Translations under genes and position numbers: made by a program | The notes under the pieces: model-generated | Databases searched by the model: none | Told to the model about the DNA's origin: nothing | What the model saw: the letters and a program-made list of their open reading frames with translations, nothing else | Shown here: positions 24,791 through 32,846 of the stretch, piece by piece | Position numbering within the stretch: position 1 is the stretch's first letter | Layout: each line of letters opens with the position of its first letter | Source: Brevibacillus brevis | GTDB taxonomy: Bacteria; Bacillota; Bacilli; Brevibacillales; Brevibacillaceae | Direction: 5' to 3' | Assembly (NCBI RefSeq): GCF_031583145.1 | Contig: NZ_CP134050.1 | Location: forward strand, 903,739-967,738 | Length of the DNA stretch: 64,000 bases

Positions 24791-27700
24791 GTGGTTTTCC
24801 GCAATCATTTATACAAGCGAATGCTCTTCATGGTATGCGCGCTGCTGCTGGTCTGGATACCGTATGCGCCCGGCGCACAAGCAGCCGCAGCCGACCGGTT
24901 GGTCAGCTCACCGCCGGCTTCCTTAGGACTGGGAGGGGGAGTGAGAGATTACCAGCCCACTTCCGACGGAGGATACGTGGCTGCCGGGGGCTCCAGCGTG
25001 ACGAAGCTGGACGCTTCGGAAAATATGCAATGGTCTGCAAGCATCTCGCCACCGGAGAATGTGCGGATACTGGCCGTTCGCGAACTGCCGATGGGAGGGT
25101 ATATATTCTCCGGAGAGAAGACGGGCCGATTTATGTACGGGACGCTCAAAGCGAATGGAACCCTGAACCATATGACGCTAAGTCCCCATCCCATAGGCGA
25201 AGCGACATCTATTGTCAAAGTCGGCAACGATGGTTTCGTGATCGCAGGACATGTACGTACAAATTTGGGCGATCCGCTCGATCCGTTCTTGATGCGGACA
25301 GACGTATCCGGCGTGCTCCTAGGCGAGAAAGTCATTTCCATCCCGGGAGACCAGCGTGTAGACAGCGCGATTGCCGCCGCGGGTACGGACACGGATGTCA
25401 TTTTGGCGGGAAGCACGAGCGAGAACGCGTCGCATGAAGGCTATATGGCCGAGGTGACCGGCTCGGCGGACAATTTCGGATCGGTGGTATGGGCAAAGAA
25501 CTATGGGGCCGACAGCACATCCTACTATTCATTAAGTTCCGTCGGTTACGCGAAAGACGAAGCCGGACAGCCAGGCTACGTGGCTACGGGAAATGTGGTG
25601 AAACGATCCGGAGTCCAAAATGCCCTGCTTCTTTTTACAGAGCTGGACGGAAAGGAAAAATGGCTGCAGACGTACCAGGCGTCTCCCCAGCTCGGGCTGG
25701 ACGTCGCACAGGCAAAAGACGGGGGCTTCGCAATCGCCGGGGGCAACAACAATACGGCCGGCTTCCTGTATAAAACCGATGCGAACGGCAATCTGCAATG
25801 GCAAAAAGAATGGCCGAACACGGGCAATCTGCTTGACGTCATGCCAATGGACGACGGGATCTACCAGCTGGCCGGAGGAATTTCTGACGGCATTACCTTC
25901 CAGACGTGGGTAGGTCCTCCGGCCGGACTTGTCGCGGATGACGATGCCAACCGGATCATCGGGCTGGATGAATCGATGGAATATTCCACAGATGGAGGAA
26001 ACCGATACGAGGCTTATACCGGCCAAGATCCGGTGTTTGACGGGGAAGTCAGCGTGTTGGTGCGGTACAAGGCCGATCCTGCCGGAGGATATGAGGCTGG
26101 CAAGACGGCGACATTCATCTTTACCGCGAATCCAAGTCAGCCGGGTTTGCCCCCGGGATACACATACAGCCAGGACGGTTTCGGCTTTAGCGGCGCGGTA
26201 GAGGCCGAGCCCCTCGGCGACCGGATTGTCATGACAGGCTACAACGATTGGCCCAGTGACTTTTCGCTTGATTCAGGCCAATCTTTAGGCGCGTTCAGGG
26301 GCGGTGTCTATGACGGCGAGAGCATCTGGATGATTCCGTACGATGCCGATCAGCTGATCAAGCTCGACAAACATACGGGCGAGATGACGGGGTATCACAG
26401 CTGGCCAGCGGGCTTCAGCAAACAAAGCCATGCCTTTTCAGGCGGGGTCGACGACGGCAAAAACATCTGGATGATCCCGCAAAATGCGGATCGCGTCATC
26501 AAAGTGGACAAATCAACCGGCAGCATGACAGGCTTCAATGCTTGGCCCGACGGTTTTACAAAATCATACGCTGCTTTTTCCGGCGGCGTCTATGACGGCA
26601 GGAACATTTGGATGATTCCGGTGCTCGCCGATCGCGTCATCAAGCTGGATACGGTCACGGGCGAGATGACGGGCTACGACCAATGGCCCGACGGCTTTGC
26701 CAAGAGCTCGAACACGACGTTCGGCGGCGGTGCTTATGACGGCGAAAATATTTGGCTCATTCCATACGGCTCCGATCAGCTGATCAAACTCGATGCGGGG
26801 ACAGGGCAGATGACGGGCTATCCTATCGTCGCGCCACAGAACGGCAGCGCCTTTGCTTCGGGAATCTATGACGGCGAGAGCATCTGGATGATCCCGTACC
26901 ATTCAGACAAGGTCGTCCGAGTCGACAAAGCAACTGGAGACATGACCGAATACAACAACTGGCCGAGCGGCTTTTCCAAAGGATGGACGGCATTTTTCGG
27001 CTCCGTTTACGACGGGGAGAGCATCTGGATGATTCCCTATTTTGCCGACCGCGTCGTGAAACTGTCCGCAGCGCCGTTGACATACTCCCTCACCTATGAC
27101 GGCAATGGGGCCACAAGCGGAGCCGCGCCGTCCGACAGCGCCCAATACCAGTCAGGCGATGTCGTTACCGTATCGGGCAATACGGGCGGCCTGGAGAAGA
27201 CCGGATACACGTTCTCCGGCTGGAATACGGCAGCAGACGGAAGCGGTACGGACTACGCCCCAGGCGCGAGCTACACGATCACCGGGAATGCCACCCTGTA
27301 TGCGAAGTGGACGAAGCAAAACAGCGATGCGGATTTACGCAGCCTTGCGCTTTCTGACGGCATGCTGACCCCTTCGTTTTCTGCGGACACGCTGCAATAT
27401 TCGGCCAATGTCTCCAACCGGATCTCCTCGGTGACCGTCACCGTGGCGACTGAGGAGGATGCCTCGACAGCGACAGTGAGCGTGTATGACAGTGCCGGCC
27501 AGCTCGTGCAGGGGCCGCTGCATCTGACGAACGGCGAGGCGTCCGACCCGCTTTCCCTACATGTCGGCCGCAATACGCTGATCGTGACAGTAACCGCTCA
27601 GGATGGGACGGAAAAAGCCTACACGGTCTCGGTCACAAGAGCACGGGCGAATCAACCGCCACCGCCTACACAGCCGCCCACTCCGCCCCCGTACTACCCG

Positions 27701-28750
27701 GTGACGGACATCAGCCTGGACGAAACCGAGCTGACATTCACCGAGGGAGACGAGGCGGTCGAGCTGAAAGCCGCGATTGTGCCGTCCTACGCGACCAATC
27801 AGCAGGTCACATGGAGTTCCAGCGATCCGGATGTGGCGACGGTAGATCAGGATGGGACAGTCACGCCAAAAGCACCGGGAACCGCAGTCATCACGGTGAC
27901 GACAGCAGACGGCAACAAAACCGCATCCTGCAAGGTGACCGTGGAAGCGAAGGAAAGGCCGTTCAAAATCGAGACATCCGATAAGGAAATCCTCGTGGGC
28001 CCGAACCGGATGGTATCGTTTCGATCGTTTGTTGTCTACCCCAATGGCAAGCGAAAGGAAATCACGTGGTCGCGGGATGCCGAGTACAGCAGCAGCTCTT
28101 CGCTCCTAACTGTAAAGAACGGTCGAATCAAAGCGGGGAAAAAAGAGGGAGAAGCGTTTGTCACGATTTCCTATCAGGGGGAAGAGAGGAAAATCCCCGT
28201 ACAAATCACGAAAACGCTGGTCAAAAGCCTTTCTGTCCCCTCCAAAACCGTGAAGCTGAAAAAGGGAGAAGGGCAGCAGCTCGAGTTGACCGCCAATCTG
28301 ACAGACAAACAGACGAAGGATGTCACCGAGCGGGCGGTATGGACGTCGAGCAACGAAAAAATCGCCAAAGTGAGTGACACTGGCGAGGTAACGGCAATCG
28401 GTGTCGGATCCACCTGGATACGGGCCAACTACGGGGGTTTCCAGTTATCCGTACGGCTCATCGTAACCAAGGACAAACCGGATCTGAAGAAGCTGACGGC
28501 AAGCAGCCGGACGCTTCGCATCGGTGAAGGAGACAGCGAACAGGTGACCCTGACAGCGGTCTTTGAGGATGGCTCGGAGAAGGACGTCACGACAGATGCC
28601 GATTGGACCTCGGATGACAGCCGTATTGCGGAGGTAGCCGAGGGGACGATTACGGGCATCACGGCCGGATCCACAACGGTTACGGCAAGCTATGAAAAGA
28701 AGAAAGTGACAGTGAAGGTGACCGTTTTGGCCGCGAAAACGACTGAGTGA
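24791..28750 (+). CDS. Large secreted repeat protein (propeller-like repeats, InlB-type, cadherin-like and Big_2 domains)
   Basis: A 1319-aa exported protein. The GTG at 24791 is preferred: GGAGGG lies six bases before it and translation from it begins with a classic signal peptide (MVFRNHLYKRMLFMVCALLL, cleavage near AQA-AA). Residues about 35-380 resemble a delta-60/PQQ-like propeller. Residues about 476-760 hold six units of about 47 residues built on MTGY--WP-GF--K, GGVYDG, IWMIP and ADRVIKLD. Then come an InlB B-repeat (LTYDGNGATSG...GYTFSGWNTAADGSG...LYAKW), a cadherin-like beta domain (DLRSLALSDG...LQYSANVS), a proline-rich linker (PPPPTQPPTPPPYYP) and about four Big_2-like domains. 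No SLH or LPXTG anchor is seen, so it is secreted or held non-covalently. Probable adhesin-like or matrix protein; function not known. Confidence 0.85.
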   Translation: MVFRNHLYKRMLFMVCALLLVWIPYAPGAQAAAADRLVSSPPASLGLGGGVRDYQPTSDGGYVAAGGSSVTKLDASENMQWSASISPPENVRILAVRELPMGGYIFSGEKTGRFMYGTLKANGTLNHMTLSPHPIGEATSIVKVGNDGFVIAGHVRTNLGDPLDPFLMRTDVSGVLLGEKVISIPGDQRVDSAIAAAGTDTDVILAGSTSENASHEGYMAEVTGSADNFGSVVWAKNYGADSTSYYSLSSVGYAKDEAGQPGYVATGNVVKRSGVQNALLLFTELDGKEKWLQTYQASPQLGLDVAQAKDGGFAIAGGNNNTAGFLYKTDANGNLQWQKEWPNTGNLLDVMPMDDGIYQLAGGISDGITFQTWVGPPAGLVADDDANRIIGLDESMEYSTDGGNRYEAYTGQDPVFDGEVSVLVRYKADPAGGYEAGKTATFIFTANPSQPGLPPGYTYSQDGFGFSGAVEAEPLGDRIVMTGYNDWPSDFSLDSGQSLGAFRGGVYDGESIWMIPYDADQLIKLDKHTGEMTGYHSWPAGFSKQSHAFSGGVDDGKNIWMIPQNADRVIKVDKSTGSMTGFNAWPDGFTKSYAAFSGGVYDGRNIWMIPVLADRVIKLDTVTGEMTGYDQWPDGFAKSSNTTFGGGAYDGENIWLIPYGSDQLIKLDAGTGQMTGYPIVAPQNGSAFASGIYDGESIWMIPYHSDKVVRVDKATGDMTEYNNWPSGFSKGWTAFFGSVYDGESIWMIPYFADRVVKLSAAPLTYSLTYDGNGATSGAAPSDSAQYQSGDVVTVSGNTGGLEKTGYTFSGWNTAADGSGTDYAPGASYTITGNATLYAKWTKQNSDADLRSLALSDGMLTPSFSADTLQYSANVSNRISSVTVTVATEEDASTATVSVYDSAGQLVQGPLHLTNGEASDPLSLHVGRNTLIVTVTAQDGTEKAYTVSVTRARANQPPPPTQPPTPPPYYPVTDISLDETELTFTEGDEAVELKAAIVPSYATNQQVTWSSSDPDVATVDQDGTVTPKAPGTAVITVTTADGNKTASCKVTVEAKERPFKIETSDKEILVGPNRMVSFRSFVVYPNGKRKEITWSRDAEYSSSSSLLTVKNGRIKAGKKEGEAFVTISYQGEERKIPVQITKTLVKSLSVPSKTVKLKKGEGQQLELTANLTDKQTKDVTERAVWTSSNEKIAKVSDTGEVTAIGVGSTWIRANYGGFQLSVRLIVTKDKPDLKKLTASSRTLRIGEGDSEQVTLTAVFEDGSEKDVTTDADWTSDDSRIAEVAEGTITGITAGSTTVTASYEKKKVTVKVTVLAAKTTE

Positions 28751-28785
28751 AAGGGGAGGGCTTTAGCCCTCCTTTCCCCTGTTTC
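28750..28785 (+). terminator. Intrinsic terminator of the surface-protein gene
   Basis: GGAGGGC pairs with GCCCTCC around TTTA, with further AGGGG/CCCCT pairing outside through a small bulge and a short T tract. Confidence 0.75.
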
Positions 28786-28848
28786 TCTCCACCTTTGGCA
28801 GCAGAGGAATCATTGCCTCTCTTATGATTTCAGAAAATTAGCAAATCA

Positions 28849-28877
28849 TTGACTCTTATGGGATAACGACTTATCAT
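28849..28877 (+). promoter_or_regulatory. Promoter of the patB-type operon
   Basis: TTGACT and TATCAT are spaced by exactly 17 bp. The start of transcription should be near 28884, leaving a leader of about 177 nt before the ATG at 29061. The leader is open in frame with the gene from a GTG at 28878 but has no ribosome site there, and I found no T-box or SAM-box consensus in it. Confidence 0.65.
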
Positions 28878-29060
28878 GTGAATACATTCTTAAAACAGGC
28901 GGATGGGAAGAGGGCACGCCCACCTGCATTCATGAAGCTTTTCTGGGCATCATGTTTGGCAAATGCGTTGGGGCGAGGAGCTGCGGCTGCATCGGAAGCA
29001 GGCGGCTTGGCTCTACAGTTGGCAGCAAGGAAATTGGTAGAGAAAGAAGGAGGAGGCGGC

Positions 29061-30248
29061 ATGCAGTACAATTTTGACAAAGTGATCGATCGTTTCCATA
29101 CAGCTTCTGTGAAATGGGACGAGCAGGAGAAGCTGTTCGGCCAAAAGGACCTGCTCCCGCTGTGGGTGGCTGATATGGATTTTCAGCTGCCTGCGCCTGT
29201 CCTGGAAGCGATGAGGGCGCGAGTCGACCACGGCATTTTCGGGTATACCGAGCGTCCCGAATCCTATTACGAGGCAGTCATCGGCTGGATGCAGAGACGG
29301 CATGGATGGCAGATCCAAAAGGAGTGGATTTGTTACTGTCCCGGCGTCGTTCCGGCCTTGAGCTACCTCGTGCAATCCTTTACCAAGCCGGGGGAGAAAG
29401 TCATGATCCAGCCGCCCGTCTACCCTCCGTTCTCGGGCGTCGTCACCGCCAATGGACGGGAAGTCGTGGAAAATCCGCTGAAATACGAGGATGGGCGCCT
29501 CACGATGGATTTCGATGACATGCGAAGCAAAATGGACCCGGACGTCAAGCTGTTCATCCTGTGCAATCCACACAATCCGGGAGGCAGAGTCTGGACGCGG
29601 GAAGAGCTGACCGAGCTGGGGAACATTTGCATGGAGAACAACGTCATGGTCATTTCCGACGAAATCCACGGGGACCTCGTGCTGAAAGGGCACACCCACA
29701 TCCCGTTTGCCTCCATTTCGGAGGAGTTCGCCCAGCACAGCATCGTCTGTACGGCTCCCAGCAAGACCTTCAACATGGCTGGCCTGCAGACGTCCAACAT
29801 CATCATCGCAAACGAAGAGTGGCGAAACGCTTTCCAGCATACCTTAAACATCCTCTCCCTGCGGCTGACGAACACCTTTGGCGTAGTGGCAACGGAAAGC
29901 GCCTACCGGTACGGCGACGAGTGGCTGGACCAGCTGCTGGAATACCTCCAGGGGAATCTGGCGTTTCTCACTTCGTTCATCGAGAGCCGCATTCCCAAGA
30001 TCAAGGTAGTGCAGCCGGAGGCTACCTACCTCGTCTGGCTGGATTGCCGGGAGCTGGGCATGGATGAGAAAAGCCTGCAGCGCTTTCTATTGACCCAGGC
30101 AAAGGTGGCGGTGAATCAGGGCTATACATTCGGGCAGGGGGGAGAGCAGTTCATCCGCTTGAACATCGCCTGTCCGCGCTCCATTTTGGAAGAAGGTCTG
30201 AAGCGGATCGAGCAAGCCGTAAACAGCCTGCAAAGCGTGGCCAATTAA
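29061..30248 (+). CDS. patB: PatB/MalY-type aminotransferase-fold C-S lyase
   Basis: A 395-aa PLP enzyme of the MalY/PatB group, which cleaves cystathionine or cysteine S-conjugates by beta-elimination. Family marks are LPLWVADMDF near the N-terminus, CNPHNPGGRVW, VISDEIHGDLV, and the PLP lysine K235 in APSKTFNMAGLQ. The ATG at 29061 has a strong GAAGGAGGAGG site and gives the normal family length; an upstream GTG at 28878 would add 61 atypical residues. Cytoplasmic. It is followed after 15 bp by an AhpD-fold gene, probably co-transcribed. Exact physiological substrate unknown. Confidence 0.88.
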   Translation: MQYNFDKVIDRFHTASVKWDEQEKLFGQKDLLPLWVADMDFQLPAPVLEAMRARVDHGIFGYTERPESYYEAVIGWMQRRHGWQIQKEWICYCPGVVPALSYLVQSFTKPGEKVMIQPPVYPPFSGVVTANGREVVENPLKYEDGRLTMDFDDMRSKMDPDVKLFILCNPHNPGGRVWTREELTELGNICMENNVMVISDEIHGDLVLKGHTHIPFASISEEFAQHSIVCTAPSKTFNMAGLQTSNIIIANEEWRNAFQHTLNILSLRLTNTFGVVATESAYRYGDEWLDQLLEYLQGNLAFLTSFIESRIPKIKVVQPEATYLVWLDCRELGMDEKSLQRFLLTQAKVAVNQGYTFGQGGEQFIRLNIACPRSILEEGLKRIEQAVNSLQSVAN

Positions 30249-30263
30249 AAAGGAGGAGTTCGC

Positions 30264-30920
30264 ATGAGCGATGACAATCTGTACAAAAGGTCGTACGGTG
30301 CAAGATTGAGAGAGCTGGGAAAGCTGGCTCCGGAAGCCTTCCGGGCGTTTATGGCGTTTAACCAGCAGGCGATGGCGGAAGGATCGCTGTCCGGGAAGCT
30401 GAAGGAATTGATCGCGGTGGCGGTCGCGCATGTCACCGGTTGTCCGTACTGCATCGAAGCCCACGTCAAGGCAGGCAAGAAGTGGGAGGTTTCCAAGGAA
30501 GAGATGATGGAAGCGGTGATGGTCGCCACCGCACTGAAGGCGGGTTCGGCGATGGCGCATGGAGCGAATGCGCTGCAAGCCTACGACGAAACAGGCGGCG
30601 ATGATTTGTACACGAAGTCAGCCATGAGCGAGTACGTGGCGTATCGCAGGGAAAACGCCGAGATGTTCCGGACCTACTCGGCATTCAGCCAGCAAGCGAT
30701 GCAGCCGGGGCTGCTCAGCCAGAAGGAGAAGGAGTGTATCGCGGTCGCGGTGGCGCATGTCACGGGTTGTCCGTATTGCATCGACAGCCATACGAAGGCG
30801 GCGAAAAAGCTGGGCGTGACTCGCGAGGAGCTCGTTGAGGCGATCATGGTCGCTACCGCGCTGAAGGCAGGCTCGGCCATCGCCCACAGCGTCAATGCCC
30901 TGAACGCGTACGACGAATAG
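30264..30920 (+). CDS. Tandem carboxymuconolactone decarboxylase/AhpD-fold protein
   Basis: A 218-aa protein made of two copies of the AhpD-like domain. Each copy carries the redox and proton-relay signature CPYC...H: C60, C63, H67 in the first and C169, C172, H176 in the second. The copies share AVAVAHVTGCPYCI and MVATALKAGSA-AH almost word for word, so the duplication is fairly recent or under strong constraint. Single-domain relatives have alkylhydroperoxidase-type disulfide reductase activity and work as oligomers; the fusion would pre-form a dimer. An AAGGAGG site precedes the ATG. Role in peroxide or thiol stress is likely but inferred. Confidence 0.88.
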   Translation: MSDDNLYKRSYGARLRELGKLAPEAFRAFMAFNQQAMAEGSLSGKLKELIAVAVAHVTGCPYCIEAHVKAGKKWEVSKEEMMEAVMVATALKAGSAMAHGANALQAYDETGGDDLYTKSAMSEYVAYRRENAEMFRTYSAFSQQAMQPGLLSQKEKECIAVAVAHVTGCPYCIDSHTKAAKKLGVTREELVEAIMVATALKAGSAIAHSVNALNAYDE

Positions 30921-30939
30921 ACCCGCGAAGGAGATACGG

Positions 30940-30973
30940 AACAAGCCTTTGGGAAGCATCCCGAAGGCTTGTT
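30940..30973. terminator. Bidirectional terminator between convergent genes
   Basis: AACAAGCCTT-GGG pairs with CCC-AAGGCTTGTT across a six-base loop. It lies between the AhpD-type gene and the oppositely oriented MFS gene and could serve both. Confidence 0.75.
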
Positions 30974-30991
30974 TGCTGTTAAGCCTGTACG

Positions 30992-32410
30992 CTAGCGGTC
31001 TTTCCTCAGCCAGAATGCCGCTGCGAAGGCAATCACGACGGCGAAGGCCGCCGCCAGAAAGGCATCCGAATAGGAAACGGCATCCAGCATGTACAGGGGA
31101 TTCAAAGGACGGGAAGCTTCCCGGCGAGCGGATAACAGCGCCCCGATCATTCCTGCCCCCACACCGGCTCCCAGGTACAGCGCCCCCTGGAATATGCCCA
31201 TCCTGATACCGACTTGGTCTTTTGCGAGCGCACTAACCGCCGCGTTGTTGACAGGGGAATTCGTCAGCGCAAAGGCGATCCCCGCCCCCCATACGCCCAC
31301 AGAAACCCATACGGGAGAAGCTCCTGAGGCGAAGGTCGACAAGTATAGCGTCGAAGCTCCCATCACGGCCACTCCTGCTAGAATCAGCCGTTTCGTCCCC
31401 AATCGATCGGAAATGCGGCCAACAAACGGGGATAGGAGCGCTACGGCCGCGCCGCCCGGCAATAAAACGATCCCGGCCTGCACGGGTGAAAGTCCGTTTA
31501 CTTCCACGACGAGCAAAGGCACGAAAACAAGCACGGAAAAATACGCGAACATCGAAAAAACGGCCACGATCAAGGAGCTCACGTAATGCCTGTTTTGAAA
31601 CATAACGGGAGGAACAAAGGGATTCTCGGCAGTGACGATGCGCCAGATGAATCCGCTCAAAGAGAGCAGGGAGCCGGCAAGACTGCCGAGCGAAGGGAAG
31701 GAGGCAAAGCCGACCGACTCTCCTTGTGTCACCCCCAACAGTAGCAGCCCTGCTGCAAGGCCGAACAGCGCTCCCCCGATGAGATCAAATTGTCGCGGCT
31801 TTTTGGTCTCCCGCACAGGAAGGAATGTCGGCAGCAGGCTGAGCGCGCAAACGGCAACGACCATCGACAGTATAAAGGTAATCCAAAACAGATACGGCCA
31901 GCCGAACAACTGTCCAACCACTCCGCCAAATATCGGACCTCCCGCTGTTCCGACTCCTATGCATCCGGCGATGATACCAAGAGCCCCGCCCCGTTTTCCC
32001 GGCGGAAATACCTTTGAAATGGCGACGACCGAAAGAACGGGTATGGCCGACATCCCGGCACCTTGAATCATCCGTCCCACAACCAGGCTAAGAAGATTGG
32101 GGGCCAGAGCACATATCAGGCTTCCGACAGACAGGATGGAGACTGCGAAAGCAAACAGCTTTTTCAATTCAAAGAAATCCGACATGCGTCCATACAGAGG
32201 AACGCCAATCGCCAAAACAAGCGCTACTCCGCTTACCACCCAGCTTACTTGCGCTTTGGTGGCTCCCCATTGTTCGCCGATCAGGTGGAGAACGGGATTC
32301 ACCATATCGACGGTGACAGCAGCTACAAGGACCGCGAGAGAGAAGATCATCACCAAGAGCACTGTGGGGTGCGGCAAGGCGGAAGGTACGGGTCTATGAT
32401 TCGGTCTCAT
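30992..32410 (-). CDS. MFS drug-efflux type transporter (DHA2-like)
   Basis: A 472-aa proton-coupled exporter of the major facilitator superfamily with twelve to fourteen hydrophobic helices. Motifs include the loop-2 block GVPLYGRMSDFFELKKLF, the export-type motif GCIGVGTAGGPIFGG in helix 5, and the repeat of the loop motif, SPFVGRISDRLGTKRL. The closest groups are EmrB/Tet-type pumps. The ATG at 32410 is preceded by TAGGAGGC at good spacing, but that site is buried in a 13-bp hairpin (32417-32453). An in-frame ATG at 32458 overlaps the stop of a small upstream frame (TGATG), so a 488-aa form by translational coupling is possible. Probably regulated by its leader; substrate unknown. Confidence 0.87.
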   Translation of the reverse strand: MRPNHRPVPSALPHPTVLLVMIFSLAVLVAAVTVDMVNPVLHLIGEQWGATKAQVSWVVSGVALVLAIGVPLYGRMSDFFELKKLFAFAVSILSVGSLICALAPNLLSLVVGRMIQGAGMSAIPVLSVVAISKVFPPGKRGGALGIIAGCIGVGTAGGPIFGGVVGQLFGWPYLFWITFILSMVVAVCALSLLPTFLPVRETKKPRQFDLIGGALFGLAAGLLLLGVTQGESVGFASFPSLGSLAGSLLSLSGFIWRIVTAENPFVPPVMFQNRHYVSSLIVAVFSMFAYFSVLVFVPLLVVEVNGLSPVQAGIVLLPGGAAVALLSPFVGRISDRLGTKRLILAGVAVMGASTLYLSTFASGASPVWVSVGVWGAGIAFALTNSPVNNAAVSALAKDQVGIRMGIFQGALYLGAGVGAGMIGALLSARREASRPLNPLYMLDAVSYSDAFLAAAFAVVIAFAAAFWLRKDR

Positions 32411-32416
32411 ACGTTT

Positions 32417-32453
32417 GCCTCCTAAAAATGATGTGTGTCTATTTTTAGGAGGC
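32417..32453 (-). promoter_or_regulatory. Hairpin sequestering the MFS ribosome-binding site
   Basis: A perfect 13-bp inverted repeat (GCCTCCTAAAAAT and ATTTTTAGGAGGC, 11-base loop). In the minus-strand RNA the 3' arm contains the AGGAGG that serves the ATG at 32410, and the 5' arm carries its exact complement. The folded form should block initiation there. Ribosomes arriving from upstream, or from the overlapping ATG at 32458, would open it. Confidence 0.7.
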
Positions 32454-32457
32454 GACA

Positions 32458-32604
32458 TCAATTGCTTTCTTCACGAAACTCCTCACCCCATTCCAGTTTG
32501 GCGCCACTGCGAAAGGAAGAGCTGTTCAAATGGTTGCCAGCAACACTTTCGATGGCATAGAAAAAGGCGTCGAACGGATCGACGCCTGCTTTTGCCGGTT
32601 GCAT
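32458..32604 (-). CDS. Possible 48-aa leader ORF overlapping the MFS start
   Basis: A 48-codon frame from ATG 32604 to TGA 32458, the stop overlapping an in-frame MFS ATG as TGATG. The translation (VDPFDAFFYAIESVAG in the middle, WGEEFREESN at the end) reads like normal protein, but I do not recognise it. There is no good ribosome site at its ATG, and an intrinsic terminator hairpin lies about 18-39 bases into it. If translated, the ribosome would disrupt that terminator and couple to the MFS gene. It may instead be the relic of an older gene. Confidence 0.4.
   Translation of the reverse strand: MQPAKAGVDPFDAFFYAIESVAGNHLNSSSFRSGAKLEWGEEFREESN
32561..32586 (-). terminator. Intrinsic terminator in the MFS leader
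   Basis: On the minus strand GGCGTCGA pairs perfectly with TCGACGCC around a five-base loop and is followed by five T. It stands about 150 nt before the MFS ATG and downstream of the 42-aa small ORF, so it either ends that gene or acts as an attenuator. Confidence 0.75.
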
Positions 32605-32634
32605 GAAAAATGTGCAACGTGACTAGCCGTTGCA
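32598..32634 (-). promoter_or_regulatory. Alternating complementary hexamers (possible attenuator switch)
   Basis: Reading the minus strand, TGCAAC (32634-32629), GTTGCA (32618-32613) and TGCAAC (32603-32598) follow each other. The middle one can pair with either neighbour but not both. The first copy is the Cys-Asn codons just before the stop of the 42-aa ORF; the third overlaps the start of the 48-aa ORF. A ribosome stalled at the end of the first ORF would shift the pairing. Confidence 0.4.
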
Positions 32635-32751
32635 TAGTTTCATAGAAAGAGGCAGAACATTTCCGGTCGTTGTACGGGTATGCGGATTGACTCGGTTGCC
32701 TGAAAATGGGCAGACGTATCCCGTTGCAGTCCAGTCACCGGATTTTTTCAT
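32623..32751 (-). CDS. Small ORF, 42 aa, in the MFS leader
   Basis: Forty-two codons from ATG 32751 to TAG 32623, with a GAGAGGGGGC ribosome site at proper spacing and a consensus-like promoter about 35 bp further upstream (32787-32815). The peptide begins MKKSGDWTATGYVCPFSGN and is rich in Thr, Asn and Gly with two Cys. I do not recognise the family. Either it is a free-standing small protein with its own terminator (32561-32586), or it is a leader peptide whose translation controls the MFS exporter downstream. The good initiation signals make translation likely. Confidence 0.55.
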   Translation of the reverse strand: MKKSGDWTATGYVCPFSGNRVNPHTRTTTGNVLPLSMKLCNG

Positions 32752-32786
32752 CGTTTCTGCCCCCTCTCTCGCATGGATATTCCCTT

Positions 32787-32815
32787 ATTATAGGCAAGGT
32801 GGAATCGAAGCGCAA
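32787..32815 (-). promoter_or_regulatory. Promoter of the small ORF / MFS leader
   Basis: On the minus strand TTGCGC (32815-32810) and a perfect TATAAT (32792-32787) are 17 bp apart. Transcription would begin near 32780 and give a leader of about 370 nt before the MFS ATG. Confidence 0.7.
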
Positions 32816-32846
32816 TCCGCTGCATCCCACAATGATTCCGCCTGCC

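Noticed and set aside
28878..29060. GTG-initiated 61-residue extension of PatB
   Set aside because: It begins at the -10 box end, is atypical in sequence and lacks a ribosome site, whereas the ATG at 29061 has an excellent one.
28884..29060. T-box or SAM riboswitch before patB
   Set aside because: Neither the AGGGTGGNACCGCG block of T-boxes nor the conserved core of the S-box could be found.
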